Source: CAXMST01 sp963700785
GTDB taxonomy: Bacteria > Actinomycetota > Thermoleophilia > Solirubrobacterales > 70-9
Reading direction: 5' to 3'
Assembly: GCA_963700785.1 (NCBI GenBank)
Contig: CAVOYZ010000010.1
Span: 186,001 to 250,000, forward strand
Length of the DNA stretch: 64,000 nucleotides
Position 1 is the first letter of the stretch. Every line of letters begins with the position of its first letter. The notes below the pieces were generated by a model. The model was not told the origin of the DNA and did no database searches. It saw only the letters and a program-made list of their open reading frames with translations. Shown in pieces: positions 8,798 to 18,010 of the stretch. Made by a program: the position numbers and the translations under genes.

Positions 8798-10352
8798 ATG
8801 AGCCGGGGTGCGGTCGCGGCCGGCCATCCGGCGACTGCCGAAGCAGGCGTCTGGGCGTTGCGCGAGGGTGGCAACGCGATCGATGCGGCGATCGCGGGCG
8901 TTCTCGCCTCGATGGCCGCCGAGAGCCCGCTGACGGGGCTCGGAGCCGGCGGCTACATGCTCGTTCACGAGCCCGATCATGAGGCGGTCGTTCTCGACTT
9001 CTTCGTGGCGGCGCCGGGCCTTGGAGCAGGCGAGCACTCGGCCGATCTGATCCCAGTCGACATCGACTTCGGCGGTACGACCCAGGTCTTCAACATCGGA
9101 GCGGCCTCCTGCGCCGTTCCCGGGACGCCGGCCGGGCTCGACCGAGGCTGCAGGCCGGTTCGGCTCGATGCCGCTGGCGGAGCTGGCCGGCCCCGCGGTC
9201 CGGCTCGCCCGCGAGGGGGTGCCGCTCAACCGGCAGCAGGCGTTTCTGACCGAGATCCTCACCCCCGTCCTCACCTTCGAGCCCGCCGGCGCCGCGATCT
9301 ACGCCCCCGGCGGCGCCGCGCTCCGCGAGGGCGACCGGTTCGTCTTTGCCGACCTCGCCGATGCGCTCGAGCGGCTCGGCTCTGACGGCTCCGAGCCCTT
9401 CTATCGCGGCGAGGTCGCCGACCGGGTCGGCGAGTGGGTCGGCGAGCGCGGCGGTGCGCTCTCGCGCGAGGATCTGGCCGGCTATGCCCCGATCGCCCGG
9501 GAGCCGGTGAGGATCAGCTTCATGGGCCGCGAGATCCTCACCAACCCGCCGCCCTCGTCGGGTGGGCTGCTGATCGGCTTCGCGCTCGCCTTGCTGGAGC
9601 GACTCGGGCGCACCGACCTGGCGGCCGTGGTCGCAGCGATGGAGGAGGCGCAGGCGGCCCGGACGCCGGAGTTCGTTGCCGGACTTCAGGACGACGGCTT
9701 CGTCGCTCGTTTCCTCGACGAGTCCCGACTGGCCGCCGCCGAGCGTCGCTGCCGGGATTCGATTCGGCCCGGCGCCGCAGAGCGGCAGCCCGGCGACGGA
9801 CTCGGCTCCACGACTCATCTGACCGCCGTCGATGCCGACGGGCGCTGCGCCAGCGTGACCTGCTCGAACGGCACCGGCTCAGGCCTGGTCGTGCCGGGGA
9901 CCGGGGTGCACGTCAACAACATGCTCGGCGAACAGGATCTGAACCCGTTCGGCTTCAACGCGACGAGCCCGGGCCGGCGGATGCCCTCGATGATGTCGCC
10001 GACGGTCGTGCTCCGCGACGGTGAGCTCGAGGCGGGCCTTGGGAGCGCCGGATCGAACCGGATTCGCTCGGCGGTCCTGCAGGCCATTCTCCGGACGGTG
10101 GCCGAGGGGATGTCGGCGTCGGAGGCCGTGGGCGCGCCGCGGGCCCACTTCGAGGACGGCATCGTGCACGCGGAGCCGGGCCTCCACGAGGACCAGTTGC
10201 GCTCGGTCGAGCAGCGCGGCTACGAGGTGCTCCGCTGGCGAACCCCGAACCTGTTCTTCGGTGGGGTCAACGCGGTCGTCCGCGACCCCGCCAGCGGGCG
10301 CCTCGAGGGCGGCGGCGACCCGCGTCGTGGCGGCGCCGTCGCGGTCGCCTGA
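8798..10352 (+). CDS. ggt: Gamma-glutamyltransferase, apparent frameshift at 9143
   Basis: N-terminal nucleophile hydrolase that would cleave gamma-glutamyl bonds, as in glutathione or mycothiol-type conjugates. The N-terminal part runs MSRGAVAAGHPATAEAG to GTPAGLD. One extra C at 9142-9143 then shifts the frame, after which EAAGRFGSMPLAELAGPAV continues the family sequence. The autocatalytic Thr lies in GLGSTTHLTAVD, and GSGLVVPGTGVHVNNML follows as expected. The repaired protein is about 517 aa. There is no signal peptide, so it would act in the cytoplasm, unlike classical periplasmic GGT. It begins 5 nt after ftsZ, so it may be co-transcribed with parA-ftsZ. Confidence 0.82.
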
Positions 10353-10378
10353 CCGGGCGCCCGGGGCAGGGGGCGGTC
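10351..10378. terminator. Palindromic terminator between convergent genes
   Basis: CCGGGCGCCCGG at 10353-10364 is a perfect 12-bp palindrome. An alternative pairing is GACCG (10351-10355) with CGGTC (10374-10378). It lies between the ggt stop and the end of the convergent Lon-N gene. Confidence 0.45.
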
Positions 10379-10386
10379 CGGGCCGG

Positions 10387-10995
10387 CTAGATCGGCGCGT
10401 GACCGTTGCCGCGGGCGCGCTCGGCCACCTGCCGTGACCGCTCGGCCTGCTCGACGAGCGCATCGAGTGCCTCGCGGAGGGTCTCGAGGCGGATCGCCTC
10501 GGAGTCGCACTCGAGCAGGGCCTGCTTGGTGGCGATTGGCAGCTCGACGCGCGCCGCGATCTCGAAGGCCGAGCGCATCGCCGGGCCCTGCTCGGGCGGC
10601 GAGCCCGCGGCCTCGAGCAGGCGCTCGAAGGCGGCAAGCGCGGGCCCCGGGTCGGCGTCGGCAGGATCGCTCTCGGGGAGCGGTTCGACGCTCGCCAGCG
10701 GGTAGTCGTCACCGTCGTGACGGTCGACGATTCTGAGCCGATCGCGCCCGGTGACGATCACGTTGAGCCGGCCGTCATCGAACTCCTCGAGAATCTCCGT
10801 GATCTCGACGGCGCAGCCGATCGAGCTCGGCCCGGCGTCGGTGCGAAGCAGGATCGCCAGCGGCGAGCCCTCGCCCCGGCAGTCCGCGAACATCCTTCGA
10901 TAGCGCTCCTCGAAGATGTGCAGCGGCACGCGCTCGCCGGGCAGGGCGACGAGCGGCAACTCGAAGAGCGGGATCTGGGCTCTCTGCTCCTCCAC
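10387..10995 (-). CDS. Lon N-terminal (substrate-binding) domain protein
   Basis: A 202-aa stand-alone LON N-domain protein. The family core is visible: IPLFELPLVALPGERVPLHIFEERYRRMF near the start, then GCAVEITEI and VIVTGRDRLRIV. There is no AAA+ or protease domain. Homologues are common in actinobacteria and their function is unclear; substrate recognition or a chaperone-like role is a guess. GTG 10995 is preferred over the in-frame GTG at 11001 because TATAGT lies exactly 7 nt upstream, matching the leaderless pattern of this window. Confidence 0.8.
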   Translation of the reverse strand: MEEQRAQIPLFELPLVALPGERVPLHIFEERYRRMFADCRGEGSPLAILLRTDAGPSSIGCAVEITEILEEFDDGRLNVIVTGRDRLRIVDRHDGDDYPLASVEPLPESDPADADPGPALAAFERLLEAAGSPPEQGPAMRSAFEIAARVELPIATKQALLECDSEAIRLETLREALDALVEQAERSRQVAERARGNGHAPI

Positions 10996-11002
10996 CTCCA
11001 CG

Positions 11003-11008
11003 ACTATA
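11003..11008 (-). promoter_or_regulatory. TATAGT -10 box, leaderless start
   Basis: TATAGT on the minus strand (5 of 6 match to TATAAT), 7 nt before GTG 10995. It decides between two in-frame GTG codons for the Lon-N protein. Confidence 0.6.
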
Positions 11009-11051
11009 GGAGGCGGCGGGCGGCGGCCGTCCCGGCCGCCTGGATTCGAGC

Positions 11052-12401
11052 TCAGCCCAGCAGCGAGTCGGCCTCGGCCGCGGCCCGCTCCCCGGAGCGC
11101 ACGGCGCCGTCCATGAATCCGGCCCAGCGGCCCGCCGTCTCCGAGCCCGCCCAGTGCACCGCGCCGTGTGGCTCGCGCAGCGCGGTGCCGGCCTCCGTCC
11201 AGGCGCCCGGCGGCATCAGGAACGTCGGCCCGCCGCCGCTCCATGGCTCCGCGCCCCAATCCTGTTCGAGGTAGAGCCGCGGATCGAGAGCCGCGTCGCC
11301 GAACAGGCGAGCGAAGCACTCGAGCACCGCATGACGCCGCTCCGCCTGGCTCAGCCCGGCGTGAGCCGGGGCGTCGCCGCCGCCGACGAACCCGAGCAGG
11401 ATGCCCGGCCGCCCGTTGGGCGGCGAGTTGTCGAACGTCAGCGAGGCAGGCCCGAGGTCGCTGAGGGCCTCGCCGGAGAGCCCAGCATCGCGCCAGAAGG
11501 GCGTCTCGTAGACGGCGACGCACTTGATCAGCCGGCCAAAGCGGGCAACGCGGTCGAGGGCGCGGTGCGCAGCCGGGAGCGGCGGCGAGAACTCGATCCG
11601 GTCACGCAGCGGTAGCGGGACCGCGACGATCGCCCGACGGGCGCGAACGGTCCTGCCCGCGTCCGCCAGTACCCCCTCCGGCGCCGATCTGATCGCGGTC
11701 ACCGGCGACCCGAGCCGCAGCGCCGGACCGAGGTCGACGGCCAGCCGCTGAGCGAGAACCTGTGATCCACCGACTATTCGCGACTCCTGTGCGCCCCCCT
11801 CGACATCGAGCAGCGGGTCGAGGCCGCCGGCGCCGCGGATGTAGAACAGCGCGTGCAGCAGCGACATCTCCTCCGGCTCGGCACCCCAGATCGTTCGCCC
11901 GGCGATCCGCATCATCGTCCGCGCCGGGCGGGTCCGCATCTCGGCCTCGAGCCAGCTCTGGAGCGTCCGTCCGTCGAGTGCCGCCGCGTCTTCGGCCAGC
12001 CAGGGCGCCTCCGTGTCGATCCTCGAGGCGAGCTTCTGCAGCCGCCGCCGAGCCCGTGCGATGTCGGCCAAGACGAGCGGCCCGACGCGCGGGATCGTGC
12101 CCGAATAGCGCCTTCGCCGTCCGCCGAGCTCGAGCACGCTGCGGCCCTCGTTGAAGGTCGGGAAGGTCTGCACGCCGAGCTCCTCGGCGAGCGCGAGAAC
12201 GCGATCCTGCCCGGGCCCGACCCACTGGCCGCCGATCTCGACGCTCGAGCCCTCGCTCACCGCCACGTTCAGGATCCGCCCTCCGACCCTCGGCCGAGCC
12301 TCGAGCACGATCACCGATCGCCCACGCTGGCGGAGGCGGCGCGCGGCGACCAGCCCGGCCAGCCCGGCGCCGACGATCAGCAGATCCGCTTCGTAGTCCA
12401 C
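11052..12401 (-). CDS. Flavin-dependent monoamine/polyamine oxidase
   Basis: A 449-aa FAD amine oxidase. The dinucleotide-binding motif LIVGAGLAGLVAARRL is at residues 9-24, with the conserved E and RVGGR that follow. The C-terminal FAD motif is HWAGSETAGRWAGFMDGA. In mitochondrial MAO the covalent FAD Cys sits in SGGC; here the matching segment is WSGGGPTF, so FAD is probably bound non-covalently. The substrate (putrescine, other amines or aromatic amines) cannot be told. The start is GTG 12401, with CAGAAT 8 nt upstream. No signal peptide. It is divergent from dipZ. Confidence 0.87.
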   Translation of the reverse strand: MDYEADLLIVGAGLAGLVAARRLRQRGRSVIVLEARPRVGGRILNVAVSEGSSVEIGGQWVGPGQDRVLALAEELGVQTFPTFNEGRSVLELGGRRRRYSGTIPRVGPLVLADIARARRRLQKLASRIDTEAPWLAEDAAALDGRTLQSWLEAEMRTRPARTMMRIAGRTIWGAEPEEMSLLHALFYIRGAGGLDPLLDVEGGAQESRIVGGSQVLAQRLAVDLGPALRLGSPVTAIRSAPEGVLADAGRTVRARRAIVAVPLPLRDRIEFSPPLPAAHRALDRVARFGRLIKCVAVYETPFWRDAGLSGEALSDLGPASLTFDNSPPNGRPGILLGFVGGGDAPAHAGLSQAERRHAVLECFARLFGDAALDPRLYLEQDWGAEPWSGGGPTFLMPPGAWTEAGTALREPHGAVHWAGSETAGRWAGFMDGAVRSGERAAAEADSLLG

Positions 12402-12409
12402 GAACCGAC

Positions 12410-12415
12410 ATTCTG
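12410..12415 (-). promoter_or_regulatory. -10-like box of amine oxidase gene
   Basis: CAGAAT on the minus strand, 8 nt before GTG 12401, of the nAnnnT type. Confidence 0.4.
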
Positions 12416-12461
12416 ACCGGGGTCGAGCGGGTCCGTTTAGCGGTCGTTAACCGCCCCTGAG

Positions 12462-12467
12462 CAAGAT
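12462..12467 (+). promoter_or_regulatory. -10-like box of dipZ
   Basis: CAAGAT, 9 nt before ATG 12477. A short hairpin GCGGT/ACCGC (12440-12444 and 12450-12454) lies just upstream. Confidence 0.4.
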
Positions 12468-12476
12468 CGCGCTCGA

Positions 12477-14225
12477 ATGCTGCTGCTGATGCTCTTCGCG
12501 CTTCTGGCGGGCGCGGCCACGGCTCTCTCGCCCTGCGTGCTGCCGATCCTGCCGGCGATCCTCGGGGCCGGCGTGACCGGCGGCCGGCGGCGCCCGCTCG
12601 GGGTGGTCACGGGGCTCGTGCTCTCGTTCACCTTCGCCGCGGTCGCGCTCGTCTACGTGATCGATGCCCTCGGGCTGCCGAACGACATCCAGCGCACGAT
12701 CGCGATCGTGGTCCTCCTCGGCTTCGGCCTCGCGCTACTGATCCCACCCGTCTCAGACCGGATCGAGGCATCGATCTCGCGCCTGGTCGGCGCCCCGCGG
12801 ATGAGCCGGGGGGAGGGCTTCGGCTCGGGCCTGCTGCTCGGTGGCGGCCTCGGGCTCGCCTACTTCCCCTGTGCCGGGCCGATCCTCGCGGGCGTGATCA
12901 CGGTCTCGGCGGCACAGGACTTCACCGTCGGACGGCTGGCGGTGGCGCTCGCGTACGCGGCCGGCTCGGCCGCGGTGCTCTACGCGCTGATGGTCGGTGG
13001 TCGCCGGCTGGCCGATCGCCTGAGGCCGTTCCAGGGTCGCGTGCAGATGGCGATGGGGGCGCTGATGGTGGCAGTCGCCGTGATCATGGCCGTCGATTTC
13101 GACACCCGCTTTCAGAACTCGATCGCGGATGACCTGCCTGGCTTTCTGACCAGCCCCGGCTCCCCGATCGAGGAGAGCGACGCGGTGGCCTCGCAGCTGC
13201 AGCTGCTCTCCGCCCACGGCGCCGCCGTCGAGGCGGGGGCCGAGCAGGTCAAGTCCGGGGCCGAGCTTCCCGACCTCGGCCCGGCGCCGGACTTCGTCGA
13301 TCCGGGCGAGTGGTTCAACACCGGCGGCAGGCCGCTTTCGATCGAGCGGCTGACCGCTCAGGGCAAGGTCGTGCTGATCGACTTCTGGACCTACACCTGC
13401 ATCAACTGCATCCGCACGCTTCCGCAGCTGAAGGCCTGGGACGAGAGGTATCGCGACGACGGGCTGGTGGTGATCGGCGTGCACAGCCCCGAGTTCCCGT
13501 TCGAGCGCGAGGCGGACAACGTCCGCGACTCGATCGACCAGAACGGGCTCGGCTATGCGGTCGTCCAGGACAATCAGCTCGGGACCTGGGACGCCTTCGC
13601 AAACCAGTTCTGGCCGGCGAAGTACCTGATCGATGCCGACGGTCAGATTCGCTACGTCCACTTCGGTGAGGGCGAGTACGAGACGACCGAGGAGGCGATC
13701 CGGCGCCTGCTGGCCGAGGCCAACGACGACGGCGATCTCGGTGATCTCACCGGAGCCCGGGCGGAGCGAGCGGCGCCCGGCGTCGGGACTCCGGAGACCT
13801 ACCTGGGCGCCGCCCGTGCGCAGGGGTTCGTCAACCGGCGCTTCCCGACCGGAATCACCGACTTCGGCAGCGTCGGCGATGCGATCGTCGGTCAGCTGCC
13901 GCCAAACGCCTTCGCCTACCAGGGTCGCTGGCGGATCTCGAGCGAGGACGCGACCGGACTCCGCGGCGCGCGGATCGACGGCCGCTACCGGGCGCGCCGC
14001 GTGTTCCTGGTGCTCGGCTCATCGGGCCGGCCGCGCGAGGTCGAGGTCCTGCTCGACGGCAAGCCGCTCCCGAATCGCCTCGCCGGCGAGGATGTCGAGG
14101 GCGGCAGGGTCGTCGTCGATGAGCAGCGCCTCTACCGCCTGATCGACACCGGCCGGGCGGAGGACCACGTGATCAGCCTGAAGTTCGATCGGGGCGTTTC
14201 CGGCTACGCGTTCACATTCGGCTGA
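12477..14225 (+). CDS. dipZ: DipZ: CcdA-type thiol transporter fused to extracytoplasmic thioredoxin and C-terminal domain
   Basis: A 582-aa fusion that would carry reducing power across the membrane to extracytoplasmic thiols. Residues 1-205 are a CcdA/DsbD-like membrane domain with the two key membrane cysteines in SPCVLP (C20) and FPCAGP (C132). A linker leads to a TlpA-like thioredoxin domain with active site CINC (C308-C311). Residues from about 440 form the extra beta-rich domain seen in mycobacterial DipZ (Rv2874). The order and length match that family. Likely partners are secreted disulfide proteins and c-type cytochromes, which would include the cytochrome c domain on the oxidase encoded near 48 kb, but no direct link is visible. 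Confidence 0.9.
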   Translation: MLLLMLFALLAGAATALSPCVLPILPAILGAGVTGGRRRPLGVVTGLVLSFTFAAVALVYVIDALGLPNDIQRTIAIVVLLGFGLALLIPPVSDRIEASISRLVGAPRMSRGEGFGSGLLLGGGLGLAYFPCAGPILAGVITVSAAQDFTVGRLAVALAYAAGSAAVLYALMVGGRRLADRLRPFQGRVQMAMGALMVAVAVIMAVDFDTRFQNSIADDLPGFLTSPGSPIEESDAVASQLQLLSAHGAAVEAGAEQVKSGAELPDLGPAPDFVDPGEWFNTGGRPLSIERLTAQGKVVLIDFWTYTCINCIRTLPQLKAWDERYRDDGLVVIGVHSPEFPFEREADNVRDSIDQNGLGYAVVQDNQLGTWDAFANQFWPAKYLIDADGQIRYVHFGEGEYETTEEAIRRLLAEANDDGDLGDLTGARAERAAPGVGTPETYLGAARAQGFVNRRFPTGITDFGSVGDAIVGQLPPNAFAYQGRWRISSEDATGLRGARIDGRYRARRVFLVLGSSGRPREVEVLLDGKPLPNRLAGEDVEGGRVVVDEQRLYRLIDTGRAEDHVISLKFDRGVSGYAFTFG

Positions 14226-14240
14226 GCGCTCGTCGCCCGC

Positions 14241-14246
14241 TACGCT
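14241..14246 (+). promoter_or_regulatory. TACGCT -10 box, leaderless start
   Basis: TACGCT, 7 nt before ATG 14254. Confidence 0.5.
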
Positions 14247-14253
14247 GACGGCG

Positions 14254-14829
14254 ATGATCCGCCTCCGGTTTGGACGCACCGCGGTCGCGGCCTCGGTTCC
14301 ACTGCTTCTCCTCTGCGCGTCGCTCGCCGCGTTTGGCTGCGGTGACGACGGCGACGTCACCGTCACCGAAACCGCCGAGACGACGGTCACCGAGACGGCC
14401 ACGGGCGCCTCCGGGGAGGGGCCGACGACCGACGCCGACACCCCTGACGGCGCCCCCCCGGCAGCGGACAAGGTGGTCACCGAGGCGACGCCGTTCTCGT
14501 CGCCGAGCGGCAACATCGGCTGTGTGATCGAGCCCCTGTTCGTGCGCTGCGACATCGCTGAGCGGGATTGGGACCCGCCGCCGGCCCCCGCCGACTGCGA
14601 GCTCGACTACGGGCAGGGCCTGACTCTGGAGGCGGGCGCGACCGCCGAGCTGGTTTGCGCCGGGGACACGACCCTTGGCGTCGGTGGTCCCGATGCGGCG
14701 CTCGCCTATGGGGAGTCGATTGCGGCCGGCCTGCTGCGCTGCGAGAGCAACCGCTCGGGCATCCGTTGTCAGGATGTCGAGACCGGCCGCGGATTCGCCC
14801 TCGCCCGCGAGGGCTACGAGGTCTTCTGA
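14254..14829 (+). CDS. Secreted lipoprotein, DUF6636-like
   Basis: A 191-aa exported lipoprotein. An N-terminal hydrophobic stretch ends in a lipobox LAAFGC (C about 29). Then comes a Thr/Glu-rich linker (VTVTETAETTVTETA) and a small Cys-rich domain: SPSGNIGC, CDIAERDW, DCELDYGQ, CAGDTTL, CESNRSGIRCQD, GRGFALAREGYEVF. The pattern resembles the actinobacterial DUF6636 family, whose function is unknown; the six cysteines of this domain probably form disulfides. Its own promoter (TACGCT) lies 7 nt upstream although dipZ ends only 28 nt before. The 3' end overlaps the convergent methyltransferase gene by 16 bp. Confidence 0.78.
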   Translation: MIRLRFGRTAVAASVPLLLLCASLAAFGCGDDGDVTVTETAETTVTETATGASGEGPTTDADTPDGAPPAADKVVTEATPFSSPSGNIGCVIEPLFVRCDIAERDWDPPPAPADCELDYGQGLTLEAGATAELVCAGDTTLGVGGPDAALAYGESIAAGLLRCESNRSGIRCQDVETGRGFALAREGYEVF

Positions 14830-15770
14830 GGCGAGTTCGGGGCGCCCGGCGCGGGCTTGCGGGCCGAGAGCACCAGGTTGTAGAAGAGCCGCGCGGGCAG
14901 CCGCGGCTCGAGCAGCCTCGCGTCGACCGTCTGCAGCGCCAGGTAGCTGCGAAACGCGAATTGCCGCCACAGCCACGGGATGCCGTCGGGGTCGGCGCTC
15001 GCCTCGACGGTTCGCAACCCCCACCCGTAGGCGTTCGCCAGCAGCTCCTCGCCGCGGATGTAGGTTGCATCGAACCCTGCCATGGCGAACGTCTCGGCGA
15101 GCCCGCTCGGGTCGAAGGCATGCACGTCGACCTCGCTCTCGAGCTCGTGGCCTGCTGCCTCCTCGGCGGAAATGGCGGCCCTGCCGTTGGCCCGCGGCGC
15201 GCGAACGAGCGCCCGCCAGATCGGCGCGGCGACGGCACCGAGACGCTTTGGCACCGCGGCGACGCGGTCGCCGTTTGCGCTGGGCTCGCCGCAGAAGGCG
15301 ACGGTGCCGCCGGGACGCAGCACCCGTAGGAACTCGCTCGCCGCCCTCCGCAGGTCGGGGATGTGGTGGAGGACCGCGTGGCCGAAGACGAGGTCGAAGG
15401 AGCTGTCCGCGAACGGCAGCCGCTCGGCCTCGGCCTCGACCGTCTCGATCTCGAGGCCCTGCCGGGCGGCGTTGCCACGCAAGGTCGTCAGCATGCCCGG
15501 CGAGATGTCGGTGCAGGTCGCCGTCTCGATCGCTCCGCAGCTCAGCAGGTTGATCGAGAAGTAGCCGGTCCCCGAGCCGATCTCGAGGGCGTCCCCGAAA
15601 CGCGGCTCGGCGCCGTCGAGGGCCTTGCGGAGCTTCTCGGTGACCTGCGCGCGCCCGGTCTCGCCGAAGTCGATTCCCCACTTCGCGTCGTAGCCCGCGG
15701 CCGCCACGTCGTGGTAGCGGGTGTTCGCATCCTTGATCCGCTCGGCGGTTGAGTTCGGTGCCGCAGGCAT
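14814..15770 (-). CDS. Class I SAM-dependent methyltransferase
   Basis: A 318-aa Rossmann-fold methyltransferase. Motif I is ALEIGSGTGYFSINLL, followed by CTDISPGML, and the post-motif FDLVFGHAVLHHIPDL with LRVLRPGGTVAF is typical of the Methyltransf_11/25 group. The substrate is not visible. ATG 15770 is chosen over GTG 15779 because TACAGT sits 7 nt upstream of the ATG and overlaps the GTG. It is divergent from the methyltransferase at 15799 but the two are not close paralogues. Confidence 0.85.
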   Translation of the reverse strand: MPAAPNSTAERIKDANTRYHDVAAAGYDAKWGIDFGETGRAQVTEKLRKALDGAEPRFGDALEIGSGTGYFSINLLSCGAIETATCTDISPGMLTTLRGNAARQGLEIETVEAEAERLPFADSSFDLVFGHAVLHHIPDLRRAASEFLRVLRPGGTVAFCGEPSANGDRVAAVPKRLGAVAAPIWRALVRAPRANGRAAISAEEAAGHELESEVDVHAFDPSGLAETFAMAGFDATYIRGEELLANAYGWGLRTVEASADPDGIPWLWRQFAFRSYLALQTVDARLLEPRLPARLFYNLVLSARKPAPGAPNSPQKTS

Positions 15771-15777
15771 GCGCGGC

Positions 15778-15787
15778 ACTGTAGCGT
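15778..15787. promoter_or_regulatory. Overlapping divergent -10 boxes sharing TA
   Basis: The 10 bp ACTGTAGCGT hold TACAGT for the minus-strand gene (7 nt before ATG 15770) and TAGCGT for the plus-strand gene (11 nt before ATG 15799). The two hexamers share the central TA, so both promoters could not be opened at once. Confidence 0.5.
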
Positions 15788-15798
15788 CCGCAACCCCG

Positions 15799-16551
15799 AT
15801 GGAAGCCCCCTACTTGCAGCAGAATCAGCCCGCCGGCGTACCGCCGCTCGCGTTGACCGGCGAGCGCACCCTGCCGGACGTGCCGGAGGAGAACTACTGG
15901 TTCCGGCGCCACCTCGCCGTCTACGAATGGATCGCCGAGCGGGTCGCGGGAATGACCGTTACCGACCTCGCCTGCGGCGAGGGTTACGGTGCCGATGTTC
16001 TTGCCGCCGCGGCCGCAGAGGTTGTCGCCGTGGACGCCAATCCCGAGGCCCATGCCCACGCCGTCGCCCGCTACCGGCGTCCGAACCTTCACTTCCAGCG
16101 CGATCTCGTCGAGAACGTCAGCGGGCCGCGAGACGCGATCGTCTTCCTGCAGACGATCGAGCACATCGCCGATGCGGACGCGCTGCTCGAGCGGATCTCC
16201 GCGGCGGCTCCGCTCGCCTACATCTCGACGCCCAACCGCTTGACCCTGGCTCCGCCCGGAGCCGAGAAGTCCGACAACCCCTGGCACCTGCGCGAGTACG
16301 CGCTCGAGGAGTACCGGGATCTGCTCGCGCCGCACTTCGCGAGCGTCGAGATCCTCGGCCTCCGGCACGCAGGCAGGCTCCGGGCTCACGAGTGGGCCCT
16401 GCGGCTCGGCTGGGACCGGCTACACGGTGCCCTCGGCGTCACCGGCGCCTTCTACGACCGCTTCACCCCGGCGATCCGCGCGGCCGACTTCAGCCTCGGG
16501 GCCGGGCGGCTGGAGGGAGCGCTCGACTTCCTCGCCGTCTGCCACCGCTGA
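15799..16551 (+). CDS. Rv3030-like SAM methyltransferase (polysaccharide methylation)
   Basis: A 250-aa methyltransferase whose N-terminus (LTGERT...ENYWFRRH) and motif I (DLACGEGYGADVLA) strongly recall, from memory, mycobacterial Rv3030. STPNRLT and NPWHLREY also fit. In mycobacteria Rv3030 lies in a cluster with a GH57 branching enzyme and a GT4 glucosyltransferase that makes methylglucose lipopolysaccharide. The same order occurs here, so the product may methylate glucose units of a cytoplasmic alpha-glucan. ATG 15799 is the first start after the divergent promoter. The next gene begins 13 nt after its stop. Confidence 0.82.
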   Translation: MEAPYLQQNQPAGVPPLALTGERTLPDVPEENYWFRRHLAVYEWIAERVAGMTVTDLACGEGYGADVLAAAAAEVVAVDANPEAHAHAVARYRRPNLHFQRDLVENVSGPRDAIVFLQTIEHIADADALLERISAAAPLAYISTPNRLTLAPPGAEKSDNPWHLREYALEEYRDLLAPHFASVEILGLRHAGRLRAHEWALRLGWDRLHGALGVTGAFYDRFTPAIRAADFSLGAGRLEGALDFLAVCHR

Positions 16552-16564
16552 CAGCGGCTGAGCG

Positions 16565-17999
16565 GTGCCCGACCCCAGCGCAGAGCCCACTGCCGGCCAT
16601 GTCGGCGACATCGCGGTCGTCCTCCACAGCCACATGCCGTACGTCGAGGGCTTCGGCACCTACCCGTTCGGGGAGGAGTGGCTGTTCGATGCCGCGATCC
16701 GCTCCTACCTGCCGGTGCTGGCACTCGCCAGGCGGCTGACGATGACGCTCACCCCGGTACTCGCCGACCAACTCGAGGACCCCGGCGTGCACAGCCGAAT
16801 GCTCGAGTTCGCGCGCAGCTTCCGGCTCGGATCGGCGGAGCTCGACGCGGACGACATGGACAGCGCCGAGCTTGCGCGCCGCGTGCGCGGCCGAGGCCGA
16901 CCGGTACCGGGTCGCCGTCGCGACTCTCGAGCACCTCGGCGGCGATCTGCTCGCTGCGTTCGGCGAGGCGGACGCCGAGGGCCGAGTCGAGCTGATCCCC
17001 TCGTCGGCGACGCACGCGATACTGCCGCTGATCGCGACCCGGGGCGGCCGCCGGCTGCAGATCGAGACCGGGCTCCGCTCGCATCGTCGCCGGTTCGGGC
17101 CGGCCGGCGGTTTCTGGCTTCCCGAGTGCGCCTACGAGCCCGGCCTCGAGCACCTGCTGGCCGAGAGCGGGATCCGCTACTTCCTGGTCGACCAATCGCG
17201 GCACGAGCCGGCCGCCGCCGCGATGCGACCCGTGGAGAGCGATGCGGTGACGGCCTTTACGATCGACCGCGAGGCGGTCGACTGGCTCTGGTCGATGGAC
17301 GGCTACCCGTCGGACCCCGGCCACGCCGACTTCCATCGTCGCTCGCTCCGCGGGACCCGGCCCTGGGCGATCAGCGGGCGGCCCTACGACCCCGATGCGG
17401 CAGCGGCGCGGGCCGTCGCCCAGGCCGACGAGTTCGCCGCGGCGGTCGCCGACCGGCTCGCCCAGCACCGGCGGCGCTCCGGACGCCCGGGTCTGCTGAC
17501 GTTTGCGATCGACACCGAGCTGATCGGCCACTGGTGGTGGGAGGGTCCGCGGTGGCTCGGCGCAGCGCTCGACCGGCTCGAGGCGAGAGGGGTCCGGGCG
17601 TTGACCCTCTCGCAGGCGCTCGACGAGCATCCGGCGGAGCAGCGCCCGCTGCACCGGTCGAGCTGGGGGGAGGGCCGGGACTTCCGGACCTGGGACTCGC
17701 CGCCGGTCGCCGATCTCGCCTGGGGCGCGCGGCGGCTCGAGCTCCGCTTGCTTCGCGAGTTGTTCGCGGGGCGGCTGCGGGGCGCCGCCCTGCAGCGGTC
17801 CGCACGCGAGCTGCTCGCGGTCCAGTCCAGCGATTGGGCCTTCCTCGACTACAAGCGGGAGGCCGGCGACTACGGCCACGAGCGCAGCCTCGGCCACGCG
17901 CGGGAGCTGTTCGAGGCCATAGACTCCCCCGAGCGCGCCACCCCGGCCCTGCGGAATCTGGCGCCGGACCTCACCCTCGCACCCTTGCTCGAGCCCTGA
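16565..17999 (+). CDS. GH57 glucan branching enzyme (Rv3031-like), apparent frameshift at 16889
   Basis: Glycoside hydrolase family 57 enzyme, predicted to form alpha-1,6 branches on an alpha-1,4-glucan. The GTG start gives GDIAVVLHSHMPYVEG, the GH57 N-terminal motif. One extra G at 16889-16890 breaks the frame, and EADRYRVAVATLEHLGG continues correctly in the next frame. The catalytic Glu is in GFWLPECAYEPG and the catalytic Asp region is LTFAIDTELIGHWWWEGP. The repaired length is about 477 aa, close to the 520-aa actinobacterial type. It is followed by the GT4 gene after 11 nt. Function is supported by family and by the three-gene context. Confidence 0.83.
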
Positions 18000-18010
18000 G
18001 AACCCACGCT

